Positions 1 to 8,837 of a stretch of DNA of 16,393 nt are shown here, in pieces. This stretch comes from Bacteroidota bacterium (GTDB lineage: Bacteria > Bacteroidota > Bacteroidia > B-17B0 > B-17BO), in assembly GCA_025356715.1 (NCBI GenBank), contig JANXRU010000122.1, forward strand, positions 1 through 16,393, written 5' to 3'. The position numbers and the translations under genes are program-made. The number at the start of each line of letters is the position of its first letter. The first letter of the stretch is position 1. The notes under the pieces are model-generated. The model saw only the letters and a list, made by a program, of their open reading frames with translations, was not told the origin of the DNA and ran no database searches.

Positions 1-423
1 AAAAGAATTACAAACCTCTTTTATTTTTTGAATGTATAAATTTAAGGCGGCTCTTTCTTGTGGAAAATGCATGACAAGTTGCTCTACAAAATTTTCATAA
101 CCCTGAGCATGAGGATACTTTATAGGATCGTCTTTAAATGAAATTAAATCATACCCATTTTCATCTAATTTTTGGAGTTTCAATTCCTTCATTAAACCAA
201 AATAATTAAAATAGGAATTTAGATTTTGTCCTTCATCTAAGCCACCAAGGTAATGAACTCCAGTTTCAAAAACAGTTTTATCTCTGCTGTAAATTTGTAA
301 TGAACCTCCAATTTGCCTATTTTTTTCAATTACACAAACCCGTTTACCTTCTTTTGCTAAAATATAAGCGCAGCATAAACCACCCATCCCACTTCCAATT
401 ATCACTACATCATATTTTTTCAT
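1..423 (-). CDS. NAD(P)/FAD-dependent oxidoreductase, phytoene dehydrogenase-like (N-terminal part, cut by window edge)
   Basis: The first 141 codons are visible, starting at the ATG at 423 and running off the left edge. The protein begins with a short strand and a dinucleotide-binding motif, GSGMGG at residues 11-16, followed about 20 residues later by the acidic end of the second strand (VIEKN) and a QIGG stretch. This is the FAD-binding Rossmann fold of the phytoene desaturase / carotenoid isomerase / retinol saturase group. A following GVHYLGG segment also fits that group. The substrate cannot be told from the N-terminus: carotenoid, polyprenyl or another hydrophobic compound are all possible. 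It is transcribed divergently from the DUF5686 gene, with only 38 bp between the two starts. The family assignment is good; the function is open. Confidence 0.8.
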   Translation of the reverse strand, partial: MKKYDVVIIGSGMGGLCCAYILAKEGKRVCVIEKNRQIGGSLQIYSRDKTVFETGVHYLGGLDEGQNLNSYFNYFGLMKELKLQKLDENGYDLISFKDDPIKYPHAQGYENFVEQLVMHFPQERAALNLYIQKIKEVCNSF

Positions 424-430
424 AAAAACT

Positions 431-445
431 TATATCAATGATATA
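431..445. promoter_or_regulatory. Perfect 15-bp palindrome between divergent genes
   Basis: TATATCA, one central A, then TGATATA form a perfect inverted repeat within the 38 bp that separate the oxidoreductase start (423) from the DUF5686 start (462). It could be an operator or overlapping promoter elements for both directions. It is entirely AT-rich apart from the C/G pair, so chance is not excluded. Confidence 0.3.
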
Positions 446-461
446 AAAAAAGATAAAATAA

Positions 462-2972
462 ATGACAAGAATTTATCAGTTATTGTTAAATTTATATGTT
501 ATTAAATTTGTGAAAAAACTAGTATTTTATATTTCCCTGCTTTTTTTTATAAGTATAACAACTTATGCTCAAAATTACGTGATTTCAGGTAAGGTGTATG
601 ATGCAGATTCAAAAGAGCCTTTGCCGTTTGTTCCTGTATTAATTAAAGGAACTACGGTAGGAGGGACAAGTGATTTTGACGGAAGATTTACTATTAAAAC
701 AGCTAGAATTGGAGATTCTATTGTAGCTACATATATGGGTTACAAAAAAACAACGCGCGAAATTAAAAAAGGAATAAATCAGGAAGTTAATATGCCTATG
801 ACTCTTGAAGGTGTTAACTTGTTGGAGGTAGTAATTAAGCCAGGAGAAAATCCAGCGCATCGTATTATCCGTAATGTGATTGCCAATAAAATTATCAATA
901 ATAAAAGTAAATTAGGCGCTTATCAATATGAAACTTATAACAAAGTGGAGTTTGACTTAAATCGTATTCCAAAAGAAATGCGTGATAGGAAACTATTTAA
1001 GCCCATTAAATTTGTTTTTGATAATGTAGATAGTACTAATTCTGATGAAAAACCTTCACTTCCAATATTTATTATCGAATCCATTTCGGATTTGTATTAT
1101 AGAACCAATCCTACTTTAAAAAAGGAAGTTATTAAAGCAAGTAAAATTACAGGGATTGAAAATACGAGTATATCTTCTGTTATGGGTGATATGTATCAAA
1201 ATGTTAATATTTATGACAATAATATTTTAGTTTTTAATAAACAGTTTACAAGCCCGATATCAGATAATGGGTTCTTTTACTATAAATATTATTTAGAAGA
1301 TTCTTTGTTTATTGGTAGTTCATGGTGCTATCACATACGTTTTAAATCTAAACGCCCACAAGAATTATGTTTTAGTGGTAATATGTGGATAGCTGATTCT
1401 ACTTGGGCAATAAAACGTTTGGAAATGAGCATTCCTAAAGATGCCAACATTAATTTTATCAATGCTGCTAATATTATCCAGGAGTTTAGTAGAGTGGATA
1501 GTGCTTGGATGTTGAGTAAAGATCGATTGATAATCGATTTTGCTTTAAATGCTAAAAAAATTGGAATTTACGGGCGCAAAACAACATCATATAAAAATTT
1601 CGAAATAGATAAACCTAAGGATAGTAAATTTTATGATTTTGGAGACAAGGTAGTAGTTGATGATTCTGCTTCACTTAAAACAGCCGCATTTTGGGATGCA
1701 AATAGGCATGATAGTTTATCAGTTCGTGAAAGAAAAATTTATCACATGATTGATACAATTAAGTCCTTGCCAGTTTATAAAACCTGGGTTGATATATTAA
1801 CCCTGTTTGTATCTGGTTATAAGGAAGTTAATAATTTTGAAATAGGCCCCTATTTTAATTTAGTAAGTTATAATAGAGTAGAAGGATTGAGATTAAGATT
1901 TGGGGGAAGAACGAGTAAAAAATTTAGTAAATGGTATCAATTAGAAGGTTACGTGGCTTATGGTACCAAAGATGAAAGATATAAATATAGCGTTGGTTTT
2001 AAAACATTTATAAGTAAGAAAAACCATCGTTCAATGGTTGGTATGAATTTTAAAAGCGATTATGAAATTTTAGGTCAAAGTCAGAATGGTTTTTCGCAAG
2101 ATAATATTTTTGCCTCTTTATTTAGGACAAGTCCGCTAACTAATTTAACTCGTGTAGATAATGTTACAGCTTGGTTTGAAAGAGATTGGATTGATGGACT
2201 GTCAACTAAAATTTCATTGATTGGAAGAACGATTACTCCATTAAGTGCTAATAGTTATAAATACTATAAGAGCGATGGAAGTATTGCAACTAAAGAAAAT
2301 ATTAAAAACACGGAGATAAAATTTAATATTCGTTTTGCATTTAAAGAGAAATTTATTAATGGAGATTTCAAGCGCTTTAGCTTAGGTACCAAGTGGCCAG
2401 TTTTGCAATTTAATTACGCAAAATCGCTGCAAGATGCATTTAGAGGCGAATACGATTATCATAAAGTGGTTTTGAACGTGAGTGATAGAGTTAGGTTAGT
2501 TTCTTTGTTAGGTTACACTGATTACACAGCAGAGGTTGGAAAAATTTATGGCGCAGTTCCATACCCATTAATGGAGTTGCATGGTGGAAATGAGACTTAT
2601 GTTTACGATGCCTTGTCTTATAATATGATGAAGTATTACGAATTTGCCAGCGATCAATATTTGGCAGTTGGATTGTTTCATCATTTCGAGGGATTGTTAT
2701 TTAATAAAGTTCCTTTAATTAAAAAACTGAAGTGGCGAGAAGTGGTAACCTGTAAGGCATTGTGGGGTAGTGTTAACGATATCAATAGAAAAACGATGAT
2801 ATTCCCAACTACTCTTAATTCGCTCGGTAATCAACCTTATGTTGAGATGAGTGCTGGAATTGAAAATATTTTTAAAATATTTAGAGTAGATGTGTTATGG
2901 AGAACAACCTATCAAAGACCAAGTATTTATGATAATATTGGGGTGAAATTTGGCTTTCAGTTAACATTTTAA
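462..2972 (+). CDS. Outer-membrane protein with carboxypeptidase-regulatory-like domain and DUF5686 barrel
   Basis: This is a protein of up to 836 residues. A hydrophobic signal sequence ends in TYAQ near residue 36. It is followed at about residues 39-115 by a CarboxypepD_reg-like beta-sandwich (ISGKVYDADSKEPLPFV, then the GT-TVGGTSDFDGRF turn and a YMGYK strand). The rest matches the DUF5686 family: a long region rich in Tyr, Asn and Phe with alternating strands, ending in LTF, as expected for an outer-membrane beta-barrel. The ATG at 462 gives an unusually long N-terminus. A GTG at 510 would give a compact signal peptide (MKKLVFYISLLFF), so the true start may be 510. The molecular role of this Bacteroidota-specific family is not established. 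The next gene is lptB, 93 bp downstream, another envelope function. Confidence 0.85.
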   Translation: MTRIYQLLLNLYVIKFVKKLVFYISLLFFISITTYAQNYVISGKVYDADSKEPLPFVPVLIKGTTVGGTSDFDGRFTIKTARIGDSIVATYMGYKKTTREIKKGINQEVNMPMTLEGVNLLEVVIKPGENPAHRIIRNVIANKIINNKSKLGAYQYETYNKVEFDLNRIPKEMRDRKLFKPIKFVFDNVDSTNSDEKPSLPIFIIESISDLYYRTNPTLKKEVIKASKITGIENTSISSVMGDMYQNVNIYDNNILVFNKQFTSPISDNGFFYYKYYLEDSLFIGSSWCYHIRFKSKRPQELCFSGNMWIADSTWAIKRLEMSIPKDANINFINAANIIQEFSRVDSAWMLSKDRLIIDFALNAKKIGIYGRKTTSYKNFEIDKPKDSKFYDFGDKVVVDDSASLKTAAFWDANRHDSLSVRERKIYHMIDTIKSLPVYKTWVDILTLFVSGYKEVNNFEIGPYFNLVSYNRVEGLRLRFGGRTSKKFSKWYQLEGYVAYGTKDERYKYSVGFKTFISKKNHRSMVGMNFKSDYEILGQSQNGFSQDNIFASLFRTSPLTNLTRVDNVTAWFERDWIDGLSTKISLIGRTITPLSANSYKYYKSDGSIATKENIKNTEIKFNIRFAFKEKFINGDFKRFSLGTKWPVLQFNYAKSLQDAFRGEYDYHKVVLNVSDRVRLVSLLGYTDYTAEVGKIYGAVPYPLMELHGGNETYVYDALSYNMMKYYEFASDQYLAVGLFHHFEGLLFNKVPLIKKLKWREVVTCKALWGSVNDINRKTMIFPTTLNSLGNQPYVEMSAGIENIFKIFRVDVLWRTTYQRPSIYDNIGVKFGFQLTF

Positions 2973-3065
2973 GTTTATTTAACCACTTAGAGGCATTTGA
3001 TATACTTTAGTTTATTTATTTAACATAACTTCAAAGTCAAATTGTAGATTGAAAAAATTTAGTAA

Positions 3066-3791
3066 ATGATATTACGTTCAGAAAATTTAGTAAAAAAATA
3101 TAAAAGCAGAGTTGTTGCAAATAATGTTAGTGTTGAAGTGCGACAAGGAGAAATTGTGGGTTTACTTGGCCCAAATGGTGCAGGTAAGACAACTTCTTTT
3201 TATATGATTGTTGGAATGGTAAAACCAAATTCAGGTAAAATATTTTTAGATAATAAAGATATAACAGCTGAGCCAATGTTTAGACGTGCGCAATTAGGCG
3301 TTGGTTATTTACCACAAGAGGCATCTGTTTTTAGAAAGTTAAGTATTGAAGATAATTTGCGTGCCGTTCTTGAAATGACTTCTAAAACAAAAGCGGAACA
3401 AGCTTATAAAGTGGAAAGTTTATTGGATGAATTTGCATTGCATCATGTTCGTAAAAACTTGGGAGATCAACTTTCTGGGGGTGAAAGACGTAGAACAGAA
3501 ATAGCAAGAGCTTTAGCAACTGATCCAAAATTTATATTATTAGACGAGCCTTTTGCGGGTGTTGACCCTATTGCAGTTGAAGATATACAAAGCGTTGTTA
3601 GAAAATTAAAAGATAAAAATATTGGCATTTTAATTACCGACCATAATGTGCATGAAACATTAAGCATTACTGATAGAACGTATTTATTATACGCTGGAGA
3701 AGTTATTAAATCTGGTTCAGCACAAGAATTAGCCGATGATGAAATGGTAAAAAGGGTTTACCTCGGACAAAATTTTAAGCTTAGAGATTAA
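3066..3791 (+). CDS. lptB: LPS export ABC transporter ATP-binding protein
   Basis: This 241-residue cytoplasmic ATPase belongs to the Lpt machine that extracts lipopolysaccharide from the inner membrane (LptB2FG) and drives it to the outer membrane. It has a Walker A motif GPNGAGKT at residues 35-42, a Q-loop glutamine at 84 (YLPQEAS), the ABC signature LSGGE at 136-140 followed by [10 protein letters not shown], a Walker B FILLDE at 156-161 and the switch histidine at 193 (TDHNV). The length and the [17 protein letters not shown] segment are characteristic of LptB rather than of other ABC ATPases. The gene stands alone here and is closed by the strong terminator at 3808-3846. Confidence 0.95.
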   Translation: MILRSENLVKKYKSRVVANNVSVEVRQGEIVGLLGPNGAGKTTSFYMIVGMVKPNSGKIFLDNKDITAEPMFRRAQLGVGYLPQEASVFRKLSIEDNLRAVLEMTSKTKAEQAYKVESLLDEFALHHVRKNLGDQLSGGERRRTEIARALATDPKFILLDEPFAGVDPIAVEDIQSVVRKLKDKNIGILITDHNVHETLSITDRTYLLYAGEVIKSGSAQELADDEMVKRVYLGQNFKLRD

Positions 3792-3807
3792 TTTTTAAAT
3801 ACATTAA

Positions 3808-3846
3808 AAAAAGAAGCCTGATTAAATTTTAATCAGGCTTCTTTTT
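3808..3846. terminator. Bidirectional intrinsic terminator between lptB and the M13 peptidase
   Basis: An 18-bp perfect inverted repeat (arms 3808-3825 and 3829-3846, core AAGCCTGATTAA) has a 3-base loop. It starts with an A-run and ends with a T-run, so it works as a terminator in both directions. It lies between the convergent stop codons of lptB (3791) and the peptidase (3860). Confidence 0.95.
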
Positions 3847-3859
3847 ATTAAAATTAATT

Positions 3860-5875
3860 CTACCAAATATTAACGCGTTTGTCAGCTGGCCTGTACATGC
3901 CATCTCCTTCTTTTACACCAAAGGCTTCATAAAACTCAGTCATATTACTTAATGGTGCTATTGCTCTAAAATTACCTGGAGAATGTGGGTTTGTAGCAAG
4001 TTGTTGTTTTAATGAAGCATCGCGCATCAATGTTTTCCAACCTTGTGCCCATGCAATAAAGAAGCGTTGTTCGCCTGTAAATCCAGTCATCATTGGCGAT
4101 TTAGCGCCATTCAATGATTTTTTATAAGCATAATACGACATGGTTAATCCACCTAAATCTGCAATATTTTCCCCTTGAGTTAATTCTCCATTAACGTGAA
4201 GCGTATCAATGGCAACATAGCTATTAAATTGTTCGATGATTAATTTCGTTTTTGCTTTAAAATTTTCGTAATCTGTTTTTGACCACCACATTTTTAAATT
4301 TCCATCGGCATCAAATTGCGCCCCCTGATCATCAAAACCATGTGTTAATTCATGGCCAATAATAGCACCCATTACCCCATAATTAAAGGCGTCATCAGCA
4401 TTAGGATCGAAGAATGGAACTTGCATAATGCCCGCAGGAAATGCGATTTCATTTGATGTTGGATTGTAGTATGCATTTACTGTTGGAGGAGTCATACCCC
4501 ATTCCATGCGATCTACTGGTTTCCCAATTTTTGCAATCATTCGTCCGTATTGAAATTTACGACCATTGCAAACATTTTTCCAATACGATTCTTTACCTAT
4601 TGTTAACGCTGTATAATTAATCCACGTGTCAGGGAATCCCAACTTGCGAATCAACTTATCTAATTTTTTTTGACCTTGAACCTTGGTTTCAGCACTCATC
4701 CAATCACGTGAATTTAGTCGTTCACGATAAGAAGCTACTAAATTATCAACCATAGTATTTACTTTTTTCTTAGAATCGCCATTGAAATATTTATCTACAT
4801 AAAATTTCCCTAAAGCCTCTCCTAATGCTTCGTCTAATGCCCCCTGTACACGTTTATAACGAGGCTTCATTGTTTTTTTTCCAGATAATACAGTGCCGTT
4901 AAATTTAAAACTCTCTGCAATGAATTTGTTGGATAAATAAGGAGCAGCTTCTGCAATTAATTTCCATTTTAAAAATATTTTCCAATCTGCAATAGACGTA
5001 GTATTAATAATAGAATTTAATCCTTCGTAATATTTAACATTATTCAATACTATTTTTTCAGGCGTTTTAATTCCTATAGTTAAATAATATAAGTCCCAAT
5101 TTATATTAGGTGTTAATTTAACTAATTCTGCTTTTGTAAATGCATTATATTGTTTCTCTACATCTCTTTGTTCAGTAGCATTTTGAGAATTTGTTGCTAA
5201 TTCTGTTTCTATTTTCATAACAATTGCTGCATTAGCAGTTGCTGATTCTGGGTAATTACCAAGGCATTCAAACATTCTAACAACATGCTCTTGATATTCT
5301 TTTTTAATAGATTCATATTGAGCATCAAAATAAAAATCTCTGTCAGGTAAACCAATTCCAGTTTGACCTAAGTAACAAGTATTTTCATTTGAGTTTTTGT
5401 AATCCGAATAAATATAAAAACCTAACATTCCTGAAATACCTTTTTTATTAAGCATAGCGGTTGTTTTAATTAAATCATTTTTTGTTTTAATTAAATCAAT
5501 TGCTGCTAAATCAGCACTGATAGGCTTAATACCATCTTTATCTGTTTTGGTAGAATCCATTCCTACTAAATAAAAATCTCTTAATTTCTGCTTATTACTT
5601 CCGGCTGTTGATGTTATGTCTTTAGAAATATCTCCCATTAGGGATTTTAAATTTGCTAAGTTTCGTTCATTAATTTCGTTAAAACTTCCCCAACTTCCAT
5701 CACTTGCTGGTATTTGTTGTGTTTTTAGCCATTTACCATTCGCAAATTTAAACATATCGTTACGCGGACTCACAGTAGAGTCGATGTGAGATAAATTGAT
5801 ACCAGGCGTTAGTGTTTGAGAAAATGTAGGAGCTCCAATAAATAGAGATGACGCAATTAAAAATAATTTTTGCAT
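3860..5875 (-). CDS. M13 family zinc metallopeptidase (neprilysin/PepO type)
   Basis: This is a 671-residue exported endopeptidase. A signal peptide occupies about residues 1-20 (ending APTFSQ). The N-terminal M13 domain starts with the typical NDMFKFANGKWL, and the C-terminal peptidase domain carries the substrate-binding VNAYYNP (467-472). The zinc site is HELTH at 508-512, with the third ligand in GENIADLGG (Glu569, with Asp573 positioning the histidine). The end, with NPHSPGNFRAIAPLSN and a final NIW, is the family's usual C-terminus, so the protein is full length. It probably acts in the periplasm or on the surface on peptides; the natural substrate is not deducible. It lies 86 bp downstream of mqnD on the same strand with no obvious functional link. 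Confidence 0.95.
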   Translation of the reverse strand: MQKLFLIASSLFIGAPTFSQTLTPGINLSHIDSTVSPRNDMFKFANGKWLKTQQIPASDGSWGSFNEINERNLANLKSLMGDISKDITSTAGSNKQKLRDFYLVGMDSTKTDKDGIKPISADLAAIDLIKTKNDLIKTTAMLNKKGISGMLGFYIYSDYKNSNENTCYLGQTGIGLPDRDFYFDAQYESIKKEYQEHVVRMFECLGNYPESATANAAIVMKIETELATNSQNATEQRDVEKQYNAFTKAELVKLTPNINWDLYYLTIGIKTPEKIVLNNVKYYEGLNSIINTTSIADWKIFLKWKLIAEAAPYLSNKFIAESFKFNGTVLSGKKTMKPRYKRVQGALDEALGEALGKFYVDKYFNGDSKKKVNTMVDNLVASYRERLNSRDWMSAETKVQGQKKLDKLIRKLGFPDTWINYTALTIGKESYWKNVCNGRKFQYGRMIAKIGKPVDRMEWGMTPPTVNAYYNPTSNEIAFPAGIMQVPFFDPNADDAFNYGVMGAIIGHELTHGFDDQGAQFDADGNLKMWWSKTDYENFKAKTKLIIEQFNSYVAIDTLHVNGELTQGENIADLGGLTMSYYAYKKSLNGAKSPMMTGFTGEQRFFIAWAQGWKTLMRDASLKQQLATNPHSPGNFRAIAPLSNMTEFYEAFGVKEGDGMYRPADKRVNIW

Positions 5876-5961
5876 AATAGATTTTTTTATAAATATAGAG
5901 TAATTTAATAAGTAAATTGCATATTTGGTACGAGCTGTTAAAAATGATTGATAGATGGGAA

Positions 5962-6792
5962 CTAGGCGACGAAAATTTGAGGGGCTACCTCCTCAATTAG
6001 CTTTATATCTATGGCTTTATCAATAAGTAATTGTATAGCTTTTTTTCCTACTACACCTAAATCAATTGAAAATTTATTGACATATAAGGCTATGTGTTTC
6101 TTCATCACATCTTCACTCATTTCTTGAGCATACTCTTTTACAAATGGCATGCAACTCTCTGGATTAGAAAAAGCAAACTCTACACTTTGTTTAATTAAAG
6201 TATCTATCATTTGCTTTAGTTTAGTGTCAATACTTCGTTTTACAACAATGCCGCCTAATGGAATCGGTGCTTGAATAAGGCTTTCCCAGTATTCGCCTAA
6301 ATCTACAATTTTTTCTAAACCTTTTTCGTGATAGGTAAATCTGTTTTCGTGAATTAGTAAGCCTGCATCTACTTTATTAGTTAAAACCGCCGATTCAATA
6401 TCACTAAATAATAATTCTTTTTTGTTTGTTGCATGAGGGAAAGCCAACGATAATAAAAAATTAGCTGTTGTGTATTTACCAGGAATAGCAATGGATACCG
6501 AGTTTATATCATTAATGATATGCCCTGTTTTTTTGACTAACAATGGACCACAATTAAAACCTAAAGCACTGCCACTATTTAATAGAGCGTATTCATTTGT
6601 TAGATATAAAAAAGCATGGTAGCTCAATTTTGTAATATCGAGTTCTTGTTTAAAAGCCCTGTTATTTAAGGCTTCCACGTCTTCCATCACAATCGTAAAA
6701 TTAATGCCCTGCGTATCAATTTTATGATGAATGAGTGCGTCAAAAATAAAGCAATCATTAGGGCAAGGAGAAAAACCGAGAGAGAAATTCAT
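5962..6792 (-). CDS. mqnD: 1,4-dihydroxy-6-naphthoate synthase (futalosine pathway)
   Basis: This 276-residue enzyme converts cyclic dehypoxanthine futalosine to 1,4-dihydroxy-6-naphthoate in menaquinone synthesis. The N-terminal LGFSPCPNDCFIFDAL is the family hallmark. The two-lobed periplasmic-binding-like fold is supported by GKYTTANFLLSL (105-116) and DAGLLIHENRFTY (142-154), in which His148 corresponds to the catalytic histidine of characterised MqnD. The start at 6792 is fixed by the conserved N-terminus. mqnB lies upstream on the same strand, but 271 bp and a terminator separate them, so mqnD probably has its own promoter in that gap. Confidence 0.95.
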   Translation of the reverse strand: MNFSLGFSPCPNDCFIFDALIHHKIDTQGINFTIVMEDVEALNNRAFKQELDITKLSYHAFLYLTNEYALLNSGSALGFNCGPLLVKKTGHIINDINSVSIAIPGKYTTANFLLSLAFPHATNKKELLFSDIESAVLTNKVDAGLLIHENRFTYHEKGLEKIVDLGEYWESLIQAPIPLGGIVVKRSIDTKLKQMIDTLIKQSVEFAFSNPESCMPFVKEYAQEMSEDVMKKHIALYVNKFSIDLGVVGKKAIQLLIDKAIDIKLIEEVAPQIFVA

Positions 6793-6844
6793 AGTTAATA
6801 GATAAAAACAGCTACTAAAATAGTTATTTTTTTTGTAGGTTTAA

Positions 6845-6885
6845 GAGATGTGAACAACTGCTTTTTTTAAAATTTGTAACATCTC
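6845..6885 (-). other. Stem-loop in the mqnB-mqnD gap (5' leader of mqnD)
   Basis: GAGATGT at 6845-6851 pairs with ACATCTC at 6879-6885. The helix can continue with ACAA against TTGT after a one-base bulge, giving about 11 bp with a T/A-rich loop. It lies 53-93 bp ahead of mqnD on the minus strand. On that strand no T-run follows the stem directly, so it is not a normal terminator. A nearby short inverted repeat, ATACCT-AA-AGGTAT at 6952-6965, could be an operator. The function of both is unknown. Confidence 0.3.
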
Positions 6886-7027
6886 ACTACGCCGCATTTG
6901 TATAGCTATAAATCAAGGGTGAGTTGAGAAAAAAAATCCAGTTTTTTTTAAATACCTAAAGGTATATTCTACTTGTTTTTATTATAATTTTTCAGGTGAA
7001 TAGCATAATATATTAAATCATAAAATC

Positions 7028-7059
7028 GAAAAAATTTGGAATTCAATTCCAATTTTTTC
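7028..7059 (-). terminator. Terminator after mqnB
   Basis: Directly past the mqnB stop, the minus strand reads into a hairpin whose arms are GAAAAAATT-GGAAT and its complement, with a one-base bulge and a 3-base loop, ending in a run of six T. It separates mqnB from mqnD. Confidence 0.7.
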
Positions 7060-7063
7060 CAAA

Positions 7064-7726
7064 TTATAGAGATGACTTAACTATACTATTAATCAAAAAA
7101 TTATTCAAATTTTTAATGGCTAAAGTCATATTCCATTTGCTTTTATCGCGTTTTTCCACATAATTAGAGATGGCTCGTATTTGAGTGTAATGTTTGGCAT
7201 GCCCACATGATACTAAGAATGCCGCACCTTCCATACTTTCTACATCAGGATGATGACGGTTTTTTATTTTTTCAATACTCGTAAGATTACCATGAATGGT
7301 ATTAACCGTGATGCCCTTAACTTTTTTGAGGCTATTAATTTTTAAATACTCGTCGTTTGTAAATGTATTATAAATATGTGTCCCTCCTAAATGCAATTGA
7401 TCGTATGTGATAAAATTATCCCCATCCTCGGCGCCTAACTCGCTTAAAACATCTTCGGTTACCTCTACCAATTGGCCAATTTCAAGGGTTTTATCGAAAG
7501 CGCCTCCAATACCCACGTTTAAAGCCAAATCATATATATGATTGCTATATTTACCCATCATATAGGCTGTATTTACCATGCCAATACCAGTAATTAATAC
7601 TTGTATTTGCTTGTTATCAAAGGATTTTTTGCTATGTTGCAAGCCAACGTGCGTATATTTTATTTCTAAAACATCCAGTAAAGGTTGTACTTCAAATTGA
7701 GTGGCAGCTACAATTAATATGTTCAT
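7064..7726 (-). CDS. mqnB: Futalosine hydrolase
   Basis: This 220-residue nucleosidase of the MTA/SAH nucleosidase (PNP) fold splits futalosine into dehypoxanthine futalosine and hypoxanthine in menaquinone synthesis. It starts MNILIVAATQFE, carries ITGIGMVNTAY (45-55), NVGIGGAF (70-77) and the ribose-binding VESMEGAAF (162-170, Glu166), followed by AISNYV near 185-190. Asn188 stands where MTA nucleosidases have Asp, as in other futalosine hydrolases. The start at 7726 is chosen because the conserved N-terminus begins there; an in-frame upstream ATG at 7801 would add 25 unrelated residues and overlap the divergent pterin gene. The neighbouring mqnD supports the assignment. Confidence 0.93.
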   Translation of the reverse strand: MNILIVAATQFEVQPLLDVLEIKYTHVGLQHSKKSFDNKQIQVLITGIGMVNTAYMMGKYSNHIYDLALNVGIGGAFDKTLEIGQLVEVTEDVLSELGAEDGDNFITYDQLHLGGTHIYNTFTNDEYLKINSLKKVKGITVNTIHGNLTSIEKIKNRHHPDVESMEGAAFLVSCGHAKHYTQIRAISNYVEKRDKSKWNMTLAIKNLNNFLINSIVKSSL

Positions 7727-7759
7727 TTTTATTGCTATTTTTACAACCGTTAATTTACT

Positions 7760-8170
7760 ATGATTTATATTACTCGCAAAGAACATTTTAATGCCGCTCA
7801 CAAATTATTTAATCCTAATTGGAGCGAAGAACAAAATGCTATTGTTTTTGGTAAATGTGCTAATAAAAATTGGCACGGACATAATTATGATTTATATGTT
7901 ACTGTAAAAGGCGAAATAAACCCTGATACAGGTTTTGTGGTTAACCTCAAAGATTTGGGAGATTTAATTAGAACCGATGTAACAGAAGTATTGGATCACA
8001 AAAATTTGAATATAGATGTAGAAGGAATGAATATCATGCCCTCAACAGAAAATGTAGCTATTTTTATTTGGAATAAATTGGTTGATAAAATTTCTAAAAT
8101 GGGCGGAACACTGCATGGAATCAAATTATACGAAACTGAAAATAATTACGTGGAGTATTTTGGAGAATAA
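7760..8170 (+). CDS. 6-pyruvoyl-tetrahydropterin synthase / QueD family
   Basis: This 136-residue enzyme acts on 7,8-dihydroneopterin triphosphate, the product of FolE encoded next door. The zinc ligands are His14 (NAAHKL), His39 and His41 (NWHGHNY). The catalytic Cys33 lies in FGKCANKNW, with Asp79 and His80 in LDHKNLN and the pterin-anchoring Glu125 in YETENN. The GKC-N-HGHNY, GEI-P-TG-V-NL and YETENN segments resemble animal PTPS more than E. coli QueD. The product could therefore be 6-pyruvoyl-tetrahydropterin (biopterin-type) or 6-carboxy-tetrahydropterin (queuosine); sequence alone does not decide. It starts 33 bp from the divergent mqnB and precedes folE by 29 bp. Confidence 0.9.
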   Translation: MIYITRKEHFNAAHKLFNPNWSEEQNAIVFGKCANKNWHGHNYDLYVTVKGEINPDTGFVVNLKDLGDLIRTDVTEVLDHKNLNIDVEGMNIMPSTENVAIFIWNKLVDKISKMGGTLHGIKLYETENNYVEYFGE

Positions 8171-8199
8171 AATGCTTATTTAATAGAAAACATAAAACG

Positions 8200-8826
8200 A
8201 TGCTAAACGAAGAATTTGAACACGACATCACTGGGTATAAAAAAATAGATCAATATAACGATAAGTTAGTGGATTCTATTTCGGATATGTATAAGAATAT
8301 TTTGGATGATGTTGGTGAAAATCCTACGCGCGAAGGGTTACTGAAAACTCCTGTGAGAGCAGCTAAAGCCATGCAGTTCCTAACGCAAGGATATGATTTA
8401 AATCCAGCAGAAATTTTACGTTCGGCTATGTTCAAAGAAGATTACAGTCAAATGGTAATTGTAAAAGACATTGAAGTATATAGTTTATGCGAGCATCATT
8501 TATTACCATTCTTCGGAAAAGCTCATATTGCTTATATACCAAACGGACAAATTGTAGGATTGAGTAAATTGCCACGTGTGGTTGATGCCTTTGCACGTCG
8601 TTTGCAAGTACAGGAGCGTTTAACTAATGAAATTAGAGATTGTATACAAGATACTCTAAAACCTTTAGGGGTTGCGGTTGTTATAGAATGTTCTCATTTA
8701 TGCATGCAAATGAGAGGTATTCAAAAACAAAATTCAGCAACAACTACATCGGCCTTTACGGGCGAATTTTTAAAAGACACCACTCGTAAAGAATTTATTT
8801 CTTTGATTAGCACCCAACTTCATTAA
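8200..8826 (+). CDS. folE: GTP cyclohydrolase I
   Basis: This 208-residue enzyme converts GTP to 7,8-dihydroneopterin triphosphate, the first step of folate and pterin synthesis. Zinc and catalytic residues are visible: Cys97, His99 and His100 in [13 protein letters not shown], and His166 and Cys168 in [34 protein letters not shown] (residues 120-142) and [14 protein letters not shown] are family signatures. The N-terminal extension of about 20 residues is variable in the family. The gene lies between the pterin synthase (29 bp upstream) and the phosphatase gene (11 bp downstream), so the three probably form one operon, with FolE feeding its upstream neighbour. Confidence 0.97.
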   Translation: MLNEEFEHDITGYKKIDQYNDKLVDSISDMYKNILDDVGENPTREGLLKTPVRAAKAMQFLTQGYDLNPAEILRSAMFKEDYSQMVIVKDIEVYSLCEHHLLPFFGKAHIAYIPNGQIVGLSKLPRVVDAFARRLQVQERLTNEIRDCIQDTLKPLGVAVVIECSHLCMQMRGIQKQNSATTTSAFTGEFLKDTTRKEFISLISTQLH

Positions 8827-8837
8827 ATTTAATTTTT

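Noticed and set aside
7727..7801. N-terminal extension of futalosine hydrolase from an upstream in-frame ATG at 7801
   Set aside because: It would add 25 residues unlike the family and overlap the first 14 codons of the divergent pterin synthase, whose conserved EHFNAAHKL start is clearly coding.
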